A DNA stretch of 64,000 nucleotides from the NCBI RefSeq assembly GCF_004210375.1, contig NC_134830.1, positions 50,349,094-50,413,093 of the forward strand, written 5' to 3'. The number at the start of each line of letters is the position of its first letter. The stretch's first letter is position 1. Origin of the DNA: Tachypleus tridentatus. Its lineage: Eukaryota > Arthropoda > Merostomata > Xiphosura > Limulidae. The notes below the pieces were generated by a model. It worked only from the letters and a program-made list of their open reading frames with translations. It searched no databases and was not told where the DNA came from. Of the stretch, positions 28,035-38,851 are shown one piece after another. The position numbers were made by a program, and so were the translations under genes.

Positions 28035-29187
28035 ACAATATTAACTACAAACAAACAACAATACATTTCTAAACCTACAATACTAACTACAAAAACCAAC
28101 AGATCTCTAAACCTACAATACTAACTACAAAACAAACAACACATTTCTAAACTTACGGTACTAACTACAAAACAAACTACACATTTCTAAACCTACAATA
28201 CTAACTACAAAACCAACACATCTCTAAACCTACAATACTAACTACAAAACAAACAACACATTTCTAAACCTACAATACTAACTACAAAAACCAACACATC
28301 TCTAAACCTACAATACTAACTACAAAAACCAACACATCTCTAAACCTACAATACTAACTACAAAACAAACAACACATTTCTAAACCTACAATACTAACTA
28401 CAAAAACCAACACATCTCTAAACCTACAATACTAACTACAAAAACCAACACATCTCTAAACCTACAATACTAACTACAAAAACCAACACATCTCTAAACC
28501 TACAATACTAACTACAAAAACCAACACATCTCTAAACCTACAATACTAACTACAAAACAAACAACACATTTCTAAACTTACGGTACTAACTACAAAAACC
28601 AACACATATCTAAACCTACAATACTAACTACAAAAACCAACACATCTCTAAACCTACGATACTAACTACAAAAACCAACACATCTCTAAACCTACAATAC
28701 TAACTACAAAAACCAACACATCTCTAAACCTACAATACTAACTACAAAACAAACAACACATTTATAAACCTACAATACTAACTACAAAACAAACAACACA
28801 TTTCTAAACCTACAATACTAACTACAAAAACCAACACATTTCTAAACCTACAATACTAACTACAAAACAAACAACACAATTCTAAACCTACAATACTAAC
28901 TACAAAACAAACAACACATTTCTAAACCTACAATACTAACTACAAAAACCAACACATTTCTAAACCTACAATACTAACTACAAAACAAACAACACAATTC
29001 TAAACCTACAATACTAACTACAAAAACCAACACATCTCTAAACCTACAATACTAACTACAAAAACCAACACATCTCTAAACCTACAATACTAACTACAAA
29101 AACCAACACATCTCTAAACCTACAATACTAACTACAAAACAAACAACACATTTCTAAACCTACAATACTAACTACAGAACAAACAAC
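28035..29187. repeat. Minisatellite with alternating 38- and 40-bp units, ~29 copies
   Basis: Units contain TCTAAACCTACAATACTAAC. They end either ACAAAAACCAACACATC (38 bp) or ACAAAACAAACAACACATT (40 bp). The two types are interspersed in runs, so there is weak higher-order structure. The strand is strongly biased: almost no G on the plus strand. Confidence 0.95.
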
Positions 29188-29282
29188 GTTTTTCGCTCTT
29201 CTATGTAAAAGTGTTTTCTCAGCCCAAACGAGCCGTTTTTGCATATAAATTTCTCAACAAGTGGGTTTCTCGTCATCACTGA
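29188..29282 (-). repeat. Short dispersed-repeat remnant inserted in the minisatellite
   Basis: About 95 bp unlike the surrounding array. Its minus strand contains GATGACGAGAAACCCACTTG, a 20-bp string also present on the plus strand at about 35013-35032. GAACAAACAAC flanks both sides, but that string also belongs to the minisatellite unit, so it cannot be taken as a target duplication. It probably belongs to the same family as the 35011-35150 remnant. A Penelope-like element end is one guess from memory of such motifs. Confidence 0.6.
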
Positions 29283-29625
29283 GAACAAACAACACATTTC
29301 TAAACTTACGGTACTAACTACAGAACAAACAACACATTTCTAAACTTACGGTACTAACTACAAAACAAACAACACATTTATAAACCTATAATATTAACCA
29401 CACAAAAACAACACGTTATCATCTACAATACTAACTACACAGAAAGAACACGTTAACACCTACAATACTAACCACACAAAAACAACACGTTAGCACCTAC
29501 AATACTAACCACTCAGAAACAGCACGTTAGCATCTACAATACCAACTACACAGAAACAACACGTTAACACCTACAATAATAACTATACAGAAATAACACG
29601 TTAGCGCCTTACAGTACTGATAACA
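29283..29625. repeat. Minisatellite, continued and degenerating
   Basis: The CTACAATACTAAC array resumes after the insertion with two or three good copies. It then grades into a diverged ~36-bp form with ACACGTTAGCACCTACAATA up to about 29625. The gradient of divergence suggests that homogenisation acts mainly on the left part. Confidence 0.85.
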
Positions 29626-30611
29626 CAGTATCAATAGGTTAATATTTGACAGTTAAAATTTTAAAACATTCTAACTTCTATTGATATTATTCGGTTAAAT
29701 GATGAAGCTATTGTAATTACATCATGGTGTTATATAGATGCAGTTATAATTATATTGTCCACTTGGTTATTAAGGCAATAATCTAGTGAAGTAAGCATGT
29801 AAACTATATTTACTAAATCTTTGTTTCTGTTAAGTTATACAACTGTTGTGTCTCATGATTGTGATAATAATAGAACCTCTAATGGTATGGATAAATATAC
29901 CATGGCAAGGTAATGAGGTGGTAGAGAACAGACCAGACTCTAGTAAGTTTTACCATTTTAAATAGTGAAGTAATTCGACATCTTAATTAGATTACAACAA
30001 CTTTAAGAGAGGACTTGGAGTTTTGGAAACGAAAGCACATATTATATAAATGACTTATTTCCACGAAAAAAACAACAAGAAATCCCCATATAAAGTGTTT
30101 TATCTACTCGTAAGAAGAAAACCCAAAACAGTGTTTGATATACCCGTAACAAAACCCAAAAAAGTGTTTGATTTACCCCGAAGTAGTACCTTCTCTTTTA
30201 TGGTTTGTAGACTTTCCGCCAGAGGACCCATCTCACCAACTTTTCATATATATTGGTATAAAACCACGATTCTTGTCACAGTAATCTTCACCTTCTATAT
30301 TCGCTAATTCATCTATAACCCTTCCCCTTTCTCTATATACCGCCCACTCACTTTATCTTTCTTTATCTATGTCATCAAACACCTGCATCGGAAGAACAGG
30401 TGTAACAAAGTACGATATATACAGTCACAAGACAGGTGCTTACATTAAACACATTAAAATTAGACACTCCTTTATTCGTGGAAACACTTATGTAGAAAAA
30501 CGAATTATAATAAATATTACGCTACATTTCTTTTTACAACTGTAGCTGGCCAGCCAGTAACTACAACAGAAACGTCGTGAAAAGAAAAATAACAGAGAAC
30601 AATAGCAGAAG
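29626..30611. other. Single-copy DNA, no gene seen
   Basis: One 85-codon open frame at 30050-30307 (plus) has no recognisable domain and carries a small local repeat (AAACCCAAAA/GTGTTTGAT). I treat it as chance. No exon-like segment with good splice signals was found. Confidence 0.5.
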
Positions 30612-33555
30612 TGTTAAAACACGTTATGATATCGTGGAAGTGTTCAAGTGTGTAGTATGTTGTGCTGTCATGAAAGTGTTAAAACACGTTATGGTATCGC
30701 GGAAGTGTTCAAATGTTTAGTGTGTTGTGCTGTCATGAAAGTGTTAAAACACGTTATGGTATCGTGGAAGTGTTCAAATGTGTAGTGTGTTGTGCTGTCA
30801 TGAAAGTGTTAAAACACGTTATGGTATTGTGGAAGTGCTTAAATGTGTAGTGTGTTGTGCTGTCATGAAAGTGTTAAAACACGTTATGGTATCGTGGAAG
30901 TGTCCAAACGTGTAGTGTGTTGTGCTGTCATGAAAGTGTTAAAACACGTTATGGTATCGTGGAAGTGTCCAAACGTGTAGTGTGTTCAGGCTGTCATGAA
31001 AGTGTTAAAACACGTTATGGTATCGTGGAAGTGTTCAAATGTGTAGTGTGTTGTGCTGTCATGAAAGTGTTAAAACACGTTATGGTATCGTGGAAGTGTT
31101 CAAATGTGTAGTGTGTTGTGCTGTCATGAAAGTGTTAAAACACGTTATGGTATCGCGGAAGTGTCCAAACGTTTAGTGTGTTATACTGTCATGAAAGTGT
31201 TAAAACATCGTTATGGTATCGTAGAAGTGTTCAAACGTGTAGTGTGGTTGTGCTGTCATGAAAGTGTTAAAACACGTTATGGTATTGTGGAAGTGTTTAA
31301 ACGTGTAGTGTGTTGTGCTGTCATGAGTGTTAAAACACGTTATGGTATCGTGGAAGTGTCCAAATGTGTAGTGTGTTGTGCTGTCATGAAAGTGTTAAAA
31401 CACGTTATGGTATCGCGGAAGTGTTCAAATGTTTAGTGTGTTATACTGTCATGAAAGTGTTAAAACACGTTATGGTATCGTAGAAGTGTTCAAACGTGTA
31501 GTGTGTTGTGCCTGTCATGAGTGTTAAAACACGTTATGGTATTGTGGAAGTGTTTAAATGTGTAGTGTGTTGTGCTGTCATGAAAGTGTTAAAACACGTT
31601 ATGGTATCGTGGAAGTGTCCAAATGTTTAGTGTGTTATACTGTCATGAAAGTGTTAAAACACGCCATGATATCGTAGAAGTGTTCAAATGTGTAGTGGTT
31701 CAGGCTGTCATGAAAGTGTTAAAACACGTTATGGTATCGTAGAAGTGTCCAAATGTGTAGTGTGTTGTGCTGTCATGAAAGTGTTAAAACACGTTGTGGT
31801 ATCGTGGAAGTGTTCAAATGTGTAGTGTGTTGTGCTGTCATGAAAGTGTTAAAACACGTTATGGTATTGTGGAAGTGTTTAAATGTGTAGTGTGCCAGTG
31901 CTGTCATGAAAGTGTTAAAACACGTTATGGTATCATGGAAGTGTTCAAATGTGTAGTGTGCCAGGCTGTCATGAAAGTGTTAAAACACGTTATGGTATCG
32001 TATAAGTGTTCAAATGTGTAGTGTGTTGTGCTGTCATGAAAGTGTTAAAACACGTTATGGTATTGTGAAAGTGTTTAAATGTGTAGTGTGTTGTGCTGTC
32101 ATGAAAGTGTTAAAATACGTTATGGTATCGTGGAAGTGTTCAAATGTTTAGTGTGTTATACTGTCATGAAAGTGTTAAAACACGTTATGGTATCGTAGAA
32201 GTGTTCAAATGTGTAGTGTGTTGTGCTGTCATGAAAGTGTTAAAACACGTTATGGTATCGTGGAAGTGTTCAAATGTGTAGTGTGTTGTGCTGTCATGAA
32301 AGTGTTAAAACACGTTATGGTATTGTGGAAGTGTTTAAATGTGTAGTGTGTTGTGCTGTCATGAAAGTGTTAAAACACGTTATGGTATCGCGGAAGTGTT
32401 CAAATGTTTAGTGTGTTATACTGTCATGAAAGTGTTAAAACACGTTATGGTATCGTAGAAGTGTTCAAATGTGTAGTGTGTTGTGCTGTCATGAAAGTGT
32501 TAAAACACGTTATGGTATCGTAGAAGTGTTCAAATGTGTAGTGTGTTGTGCTGTCATGAAAGTGTTAAAACACGTTATGGTATCGCGGAAGTGTTCAAAT
32601 GTTTAGTGTGTTATACTGTCATGAAAGTGTTAAAACACGTTATGGTATCGTAGAAGTGTTCAAATGTGTAGTGTGTTGTGCTGTCATGAAAGTGTTAAAA
32701 CACGTTATGGTATCGTAGAAGTGTTCAAATGTGTAGTGTGTTGTGCTGTCATGAAAGTGTTAAAACACGTTATGGTATCGTGGAAGTGTTCAAATGTGTA
32801 GTGTGTTGTGCTGTCATGAAATTGTTAAAACACGTTATGGTATTGTGGAAGTGTTTAAATGTGTAGTGTGTTGTGCTGTCATGAAAGTGTTAAAACACGT
32901 TATGGTATCGTGGAAGTGTTCAAATGTGTAGTGTGTTGTGCTGTCATGAAAGTGTTAAAACACGTTATGGTATCGTGGAAGTGTTCAAATGTGTAGTGTG
33001 TTGTGCTGTCACGAAAGTGTTAAAACACGTTATGGTATCGCGGAAGTGTTCAAATGTTTAGTGTGTTATACTGTCATGAAAGTGTTAAAACACGTTATGG
33101 TATCGTAGAAGTGTTCAAATGTGTAGTGTGTTGTGCTGTCATGAAAGTGTTAAAACACGTTATGGTATTGTGGAAGTGTTTAAATGTGTAGTGTGTTGTG
33201 CTGTCATGAAAGTGTTAAAACACGTTATGGTATCGTGGAAGTGTTCAAATGTTTAGTGTGTTATACTGTCATGAAAGTGTTAAAACACGTTATGGTATCG
33301 TATAAGTGTTCAAATGTTGTGCTGTCATGAAAGTGTTAAAACACGTTATGGTATTGTGGAAGTGTTTAAATGTGTAGTGTGTTGTGCTGTCATGAAAGTG
33401 TTAAAATACGTTATGGTATCGTAGAAGTGTTCAAATATGTGGTATGATTTACTGTCGTGGAAGTGTTCAAATATGTAGTGTTTTATACTGTCATGAAAGT
33501 GTTAGAACACGTTATGGTATCGTGGAAGTGTTCAAATATGTAGTATGTTTTAAAA
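30612..33555. repeat. Minisatellite, 65-bp unit, ~45 copies, with subfamilies
   Basis: Each unit contains GTGTTAAAACACGTTATGGT, then ATCGTGGAAGTGTTCAAATG, then TGTAGTGTGTTGTGCTGTCA and TGAAA. Linked variants recur: ATTGTGGAAGTGTTTAAATG, and ATCGCGG paired with TTTAGTGTGTTATACTGTC. These occur in repeated order (for example from 32340), giving partial higher-order structure. GTGTT-AA-AACAC is an almost perfect 12-bp inverted repeat in every unit. Sixty-five is not a multiple of three, so open frames of 60-110 codons switch frame from unit to unit and are not genes. Confidence 0.96.
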
Positions 33556-34128
33556 AGTAAACCTTTACGTTTCTTGCAACAAACTGAAACATATCAAACC
33601 TTTTTTTTTACAGTTTAATGAAGTAAGAATATTTATACTCACATGACCCCAAGTGGGTCAGCGGTAAACGGACGGACTAATAACATAAAATCCAGGTTTC
33701 GATTCTTAGTGGTTGTCAGTGCGCAAGTAGTTTATCGTATAAGTTCGCCTTTAATTAAACACATGAATAACCAAATACGTTTAGAAGTGATAAAAAATAG
33801 AAACAGATAAAAATACATTATTCGTACTCTTCCCCCCTTCGGTGGTTTGTCACAAAGACTACTTACAATTGAAATTTCATCATTGCACGTGCAACGACAG
33901 AAGAAGTAGAAAATCATGTTTAATGTTGAAGTCTAAGGTTAATAACTAGTGTTACGGGACACGACTATACATTGATTATTAACACTGTGTCTCACGAACT
34001 TAGTGTAACAAATAGTTCTACGGACGTATTTCAATATTACAGTATATCCTCTCTATCTTTGTAGTTATTAAAAACGACGTGTAGCACAACAAGCTTGAAG
34101 AACACTGACTGTGATTGAAATCGTCAAA
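33556..34128. other. Mostly single-copy DNA with one SINE fragment
   Basis: No gene is seen. The only recognised item is the tRNA-like fragment at about 33645-33725. A 61-codon frame at 33732-33917 (minus) has no recognisable features. Confidence 0.5.
33645..33725 (+). repeat. tRNA-derived SINE fragment
   Basis: CCCCAAGTGGGTCAGCGGTA resembles a SINE head with an A-box-like element, followed about 45 bases on by GGTTTCGATTC (B-box-like). The same head type is seen at 42926 and 62390. The body and tail are missing or diverged. Confidence 0.6.
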
Positions 34129-34129
34129 T

Positions 34130-34305
34130 AATGGGCAGAAATGTAGAAAAACTTTTAATAAGGGTTAAATAATGGACAGAAATTCATAAGAAAAGTTCCT
34201 AATAAGGGTTAAATACTGGGCAAAACATTCGAAGAAACGTTCTTAATAAGGGTATGACGGACAGAACTTCAGATGAAATGTTCCTAATAAGGGTTAAACA
34301 GTATA
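34130..34305. repeat. Degenerate minisatellite, ~45-50-bp unit
   Basis: About four diverged copies marked by TAATAAGGGTTAAA followed by a CAGAA-like segment. Old and poorly conserved. Confidence 0.7.
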
Positions 34306-34904
34306 AGAAAGACTAAACGAGTATGGATATCCTAGGTATATCTGTATTATAATAAGACGACTATCGTGTTATATAGGTGTTGAAGATGTAGCTCTGTCGA
34401 AAATATTGGAGTTGTTAGAAGACACATTTCTCTCTGTGAAACCCATACAATCTTACAGTTTTAATAGAATCACTTAAGTGTCACACTTGAAGAACTATCA
34501 AAAACTCCTATGTCATCACAGTCCTTGGAGTACCACAGCCTCCTTATTTGGGATCTTCACAGATTTTTTTTAGAAGGTTACGACATCCAGTTCTGCAATA
34601 TACATATTTCATGAACTACATTCAGTAGTTTGGTGGTTGGTAAGGATCCTACCGTTTACTAAGAAACACATATTACTTCAGTGACGATTGAACAACAAAT
34701 GTTTTCTCACATAACAAGAATGAAGCACGCTTAATATGAATATAACCGGAAAGAAGATGTGATAAGCTATCTACCCCTGTACGACTGACGTCATACTTGA
34801 AATAAGTACAGAGCAGTGGTGCCGGCATTTTGAAAGTTTGTGATGTTGCTTCTACTGAAGAGCAAACACATGCATTTAGACACTGTATGTTATTGGTTGA
34901 TCAG
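34306..34904. other. Single-copy spacer, no gene seen
   Basis: No open frame above background, no splice-flanked exon and no repeat were recognised. Confidence 0.5.
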
Positions 34905-35010
34905 TGTCACATGTTCTAAAACACACACAGTTAAAGTGTCAATATGTCCTAAAACATTTACCTTTAGTGTCAACATGTTCTACAACACTCACCTTTAAAG
35001 CGTCAATATT
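34905..35010. repeat. Degenerate minisatellite, ~35-38-bp unit
   Basis: About three copies of a unit like ACCTTTAAAGTGTCAATATG followed by TTCTACAACA. A further copy (CTACCTTTAAAGTGCC) follows the inserted element near 35190, so the array was interrupted. Confidence 0.65.
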
Positions 35011-35150
35011 CATGATGACGAGAAACCCACTTGAAGTAAAAAATGTCTTCTCAAGTTAATCTAAAGATGACCTAAGAAGGTCGAAACGTTGTTTCGTACT
35101 TTATTTTAATTAAAGTTTTAATACCCACATCAGCCGTCTGGAGAATACTA
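35011..35150 (+). repeat. Dispersed-repeat remnant with hairpin and GAAACGTTG motif
   Basis: Contains GATGACGAGAAACCCACTTG, shared with the minus strand at 29259-29278. It then has GACCTAAGAAGGTC, which can form a 4-bp stem with a 6-base loop, followed by GAAACGTTG, then TTTAATTAAAGTTTTAATAC. I recall this combination as a recurrent arthropod repeat end, possibly Penelope-like. The family name is a guess; the shared 20-mer is seen directly. Confidence 0.55.
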
Positions 35151-35209
35151 ATACACTTGTCTTTAGATGTCAGTAGGTTCTACCTTTAAAGTGCCAACCA
35201 CTGTCTTAA

Positions 35210-36225
35210 TCACAAGAAGAAATTCACCGAACACCATCATATGGATACATTGTTTTAACCTCGAAAAGCAATACGCCGTACACCACCCCGTCAAACAACA
35301 TACGGATAAACTGTCTTAAATTCAAGAACAAACTGCCGAACACAATCTGTCTATCAGTATAAAAACAATATCCTATCTTCTCTAATCTAAAGACATCAGA
35401 CCGTACACCACCTTTCCATCAGTATAGGAACAATATCCTATCTTCTCTAATCTAAAGACATCAGACCGTACACCACCTTTCCATCAGTATAGGAACAATA
35501 TCCTATCTTCTCTAATATAAAGACAACTGACCGTACACCACCTTTCCATCAGTATAGAAACAATATCCTATCTTCTCTAATCTAAAGATATCAGACCGTA
35601 CACCACCTTTCCATCAGTATAGGAACAATATCCTATCTTCTCTAATATAAAGACAACTGACCGTACACCACCTTTCCATCAGTATAGAAACAATATCCTA
35701 TCTTCTCTAATCTAAAGACATCAGACCGTACACCACCTTTCCATCAGTATAGGAACAACATCCTATCTTCTCTAATATAAAGACAACTGACCGTACACCA
35801 CCTTTCCATCAGTATAGAAACAATATCCTATCTTCTCTAATCTAAAGACATCAGACCGTACACCACCTTTCCATCAGTATAGGAACAATATCCTATCTTC
35901 TCTAATATAAAGACAACTGACCGTACACCACCTTTCCATCAGTATAGAAACAATATCCTATCTTCTCTAATCTAAAGACAACTGAACATATACCACATCT
36001 CTATCAGTATAGAAACAATATCCTATCTTCTCTAATCTAAAGACATCAGACCGTACACCACCTTTCCATCAGTATAGGAACAATATCCTATCTTCTCTAA
36101 TCTAAAGACAACTGAACATATACCAGATCTATATCAGTATAGAAACAATATCCTATCTTCTCTAATCTAAAAGCAACTGAACATATACCACATCTCTGTC
36201 AGTATAGAAACAATATCCGATCCTG
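35210..36225. repeat. Minisatellite, 65-bp unit in 130-bp dimers, ~13 copies
   Basis: The unit contains CCGTACACCACCTTTCCATC and AGTATAGGAACAATATCCTA. Two versions alternate: TCTAATCTAAAGACATCAGA paired with ATAGGAAC, and TCTAATATAAAGACAACTGA paired with ATAGAAAC. This makes a 130-bp dimer period between about 35446 and 35990. The left (35210-35380) and right ends are more diverged. It shares unit length, but no visible sequence, with the 30.6-33.6 kb array. Confidence 0.93.
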
Positions 36226-36440
36226 ATCTCCTATACATCTTGGAACTACCTTCCTCACAACATTTGTTGATTTTTTCTATACTTGTCAAACACAAGTATC
36301 ATAGATTAAACACACATTGATACCTCAGGAAGAAGACTTCATGTAACATACACATGTTCTATTCCATAAGACATTCTGAAAGTATTCCTGTTAGCAGGAC
36401 ACACTGAAGGTGGAACAGCAACTGTCTATCAAACACCTAC

Positions 36441-36581
36441 CTTCTTGATCGCTGTTCCCATAACCTCGCTCACGGAAAGGTCAATCTTCAAACAAGAGAA
36501 GAAGCACGTGCACCATGAGGAACAAGTCTTCGCACGTGACATGAACAATCTACTTGTCAATAGCCACAGACAACGTACCAT
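36441..36581 (-). CDS. Speculative 47-codon first exon, unknown protein
   Basis: The minus strand has an ATG (36581) just downstream of an in-frame stop. It then has 47 open codons to a good donor, AAG|GTAGGTG, ending in phase 0 at 36441. The middle is Cys-rich (CSSWCTCFFSC, a possible lipidation-type cluster) and the end reads KIDLSVSEVMGTAIKK. If it did not splice, a stop follows four codons later. GC content is higher than in the flanks. I do not recognise a family, and no partner exon was found. It may be chance. Confidence 0.22.
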
Positions 36582-36689
36582 GAAATATCAACGTACAGTT
36601 TCGCTTATTTCTTATTATAACAATTTGTGTAAATATAACAACAGCAAAAGCAAGTATTTATAATAAAATCAAGCCATGTTTTACAACAA

Positions 36690-37040
36690 CAAAAGACTTA
36701 TGTAAAATCACCAACTACCCCTACGTCGTATTACTGTGACCACTACTTCAGAATACACACTGAAGCCATCAACTACCGGTTTGAGGTATTACTTTAATAA
36801 CTAGAATATAAATAACACACAGTGAAGTCATCAACTACTGTTCTGGGTTTATTACTGTAACAACTACAAGTCAGTCATTTTGTCTTTAATATTTGTTACA
36901 ACAAGACACCCTGAGTGACAAAATACAAGTCAGTCATGTTGTGTTTAATATTGACGTTATAACAAGATACCATAAGTACCAAACGAACTACAAGTCAGTC
37001 ATGTAGTCTCTAATATTGGTGTTATAATAAGACACCCTGA
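36690..37040. repeat. Two degenerate tandem repeats (~60-65 and ~75-bp units)
   Basis: From 36700 to about 36865 there are two to three copies around GAAGTCATCAACTACTG and TATTACT. From about 36866 to 37040 there are three copies around ACAAGTCAGTCATGTTGT, with ATAACAAGACACCCTGAGTG. All are old and diverged. Confidence 0.7.
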
Positions 37041-37865
37041 GTGGATGGTCTAGAGAATTTGAATTGAATTGGTTTTCAGAACAACGTACGTAGGTCACTT
37101 TTTGAGAACAAGTACTTTACATACAAGTATGTACATGCATTAAAGATGTAGTGCAACTTTTTTCTTCGCCAAGATTTGGAATAATCTACATACATCTACA
37201 TATGTACCTTCTCTTAAGCCACACCAAGATTTAGGTACACCTAAATATATTCAAGTTACACACACTCACACCAAGGTAACGACGCCAAATATACATTTAC
37301 ACTTTCTTCAATACCATTATTTTAGTTAAAAGCGGTTTTGGAATTCGTGATGTTTCTGAAAACCTGTTACAATTTAATGTTAAGTTCTTGTTGCACATCC
37401 TATAGTTACATGAAGTGTACCATCTAGAACTCATGTCAGATATTTCTGTCCTAGTTTTTAAATATTTGTCTACACTTCAGGTCACGTTCTTAGTGCTGTT
37501 TTTCTACACCTTTCTCTACATTTTGTCACTATTATATAAATTAAAATTTCTTAAAACCATTTCTCCTATCTGTAGCCATTTAATAACAGTTGCTCGTTAT
37601 TGTGAAACAGTTCTTATCCAGTTATCACTGTGATAATTTGTTCAACACTAATATAAATTGATTCTGTTTGTGACTGAACCAAACTTTACTAAATTGGTAA
37701 TTACTCCTACATATAGAAAGATTGTGCCTAAACTGTTGTCCACATTTTATAATTATTTTTCTTTCATGTCATGGAGAGAGTCAATAGAGATATTGACCGA
37801 ACACTCCCCACACACACGCATACACTAATACACGTGAGATATGATCGTGAACATTTCTTCTAACT
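37041..37865. other. Single-copy DNA, no gene seen
   Basis: AT-rich. The 72-codon frame at 37415-37633 is low-complexity hydrophobic and has no recognisable motif. Nothing else supported. Confidence 0.5.
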
Positions 37866-37950
37866 TGCATCCCAATGGTTCAGACGCAAGCTGAAGGGCT
37901 TATAAAGCTAAACAACGAGGTTGGATGTTTCCGATAGACACAACTAAGAT
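37866..37950 (+). repeat. tRNA-derived SINE fragment
   Basis: CATCCCAATGGTTCAGACGC, then GCTTATAAAGCTAAA and GGTTGGATGTTTCCGATAGA, follows the pattern of the SINE heads elsewhere in the window but is diverged. The B box is weak. Confidence 0.45.
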
Positions 37951-38009
37951 CAAATGTGAATTTGTGTGACACCAGATTCCACAGTACAGACTAAATGTGG
38001 CGTTGTACA

Positions 38010-38200
38010 ACAACTACCTTTAACCCTGAGCTGATCAGTGTTACAACTACCTTTAACCCTGAGCTGATCAGTACTATCCTTATACTGACCAGTGTTACTA
38101 ATGCTATCTTTGAACTAATGGTGTTGCTAGTATTATCCTCACCAGTTAATGTTATCCTTATTTATCGGTTGACCAGTTAGTACTATAGTGCTACCTTTAG
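38010..38200. repeat. Small degenerate minisatellite interrupted by a SINE
   Basis: Repeats of GTTACAACTACCTTTAACCC and TGAGCTGATCAGT with diverged copies. Similar words (CTTTAGACCTGCGCTGACCAGT, split in two by substitutions) resume after the SINE at 38425-38480. Confidence 0.7.
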
Positions 38201-38205
38201 CCCTG

Positions 38206-38424
38206 GCCTGGCATAGGGGCGTGTAATCTGGGGTCGCAGGTTCGCATCCCCGTACAATGTGACGGTCAATCCCACTATTCGTTGGTAAAAGAGTAGCCCA
38301 AGAGTTGGCGGTGGGTGGTGATGACTAACTGCCTTCCCTCTAGTCTTCCACTGCTAAATTAGAGACGGCTAGCACAGATAGCCCTCGAGTAGCTTTGTGC
38401 GAAATTCAAAAAACAAACAAACAA
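38206..38424 (+). repeat. tRNA-derived SINE (main family), shortened head
   Basis: Body matches the other copies (CACTATTCGTTGGTAAAAGA, GTGGTGATGACTAACTGCC, TAGCACAGATAGCCCTCGAG) and ends in (AAAC)n. The head is tRNA-like with GGTTCGCATCCCC (B box) but lacks most of the stretch between B box and body. Flanking duplications ACCTTTAGCCCTG (38193-38205) and ACCTTTAGACCTG (38425-38437) differ at one base. Confidence 0.92.
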
Positions 38425-38798
38425 ACCTTTAGACCTGCGCTGACCAGTTATGGTGTTGCTAGTGCTACCTTTGACCCTGTTATCTTTAACTCAACTTGTA
38501 CAATGTTAAAGAAGAAGAATTCTGTGATCGCAGGTTTATCTGAGCCTACCGTATTAACTCCACGTATTTGTAGAAAGATTACATTAATACCTCCATACCT
38601 CCACAATCAACAAATCTGTTTTTAACGGTCTCTAGTGGTTCTCACCAGTCACCAGTTTCAATCAGCAAGGCTTTCTTGTCAAGAACAGTGACGATGTATG
38701 ACGTCATGTGCAGCAATGGCTTGTAACGGCTCGAAAAATTACCGACACATCTTAGTGTCCTGTAGTATCACATGCATAGCAAACCGTAGTTTAAGGTG

Positions 38799-38851
38799 TT
38801 TTTGTTTTTTTTTCGAATTTCGCGCAAAGCTACACGAGGGCTATCTGCGCT
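38799..38851 (-). repeat. SINE tail fragment (main family)
   Basis: Only the 3' end of the SINE is present, in minus orientation: TTTCGCGCAAAGCTACACGA and GGGCTATCTGCGCT. It is 5'-truncated, as expected for incomplete reverse transcription. Confidence 0.8.

Noticed and set aside
30050..30307. 85-codon plus-strand frame
   Set aside because: No domain, no splice signals and a small internal repeat explains part of it.
30917..32021. Plus-strand frames of 64-110 codons with CCHESVKTRYGIVEV repeats
   Set aside because: The 65-bp unit is not a multiple of three, so the frames are short read-throughs of one array with no conserved start.
35011..35150. Intact hammerhead ribozyme
   Set aside because: GATGA and GAAAC words are present, but the CUGAUGA core is not (it reads AAAGATGA or ATGATGA), and stem II with GAAA cannot be placed correctly. 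Only a degenerate resemblance.
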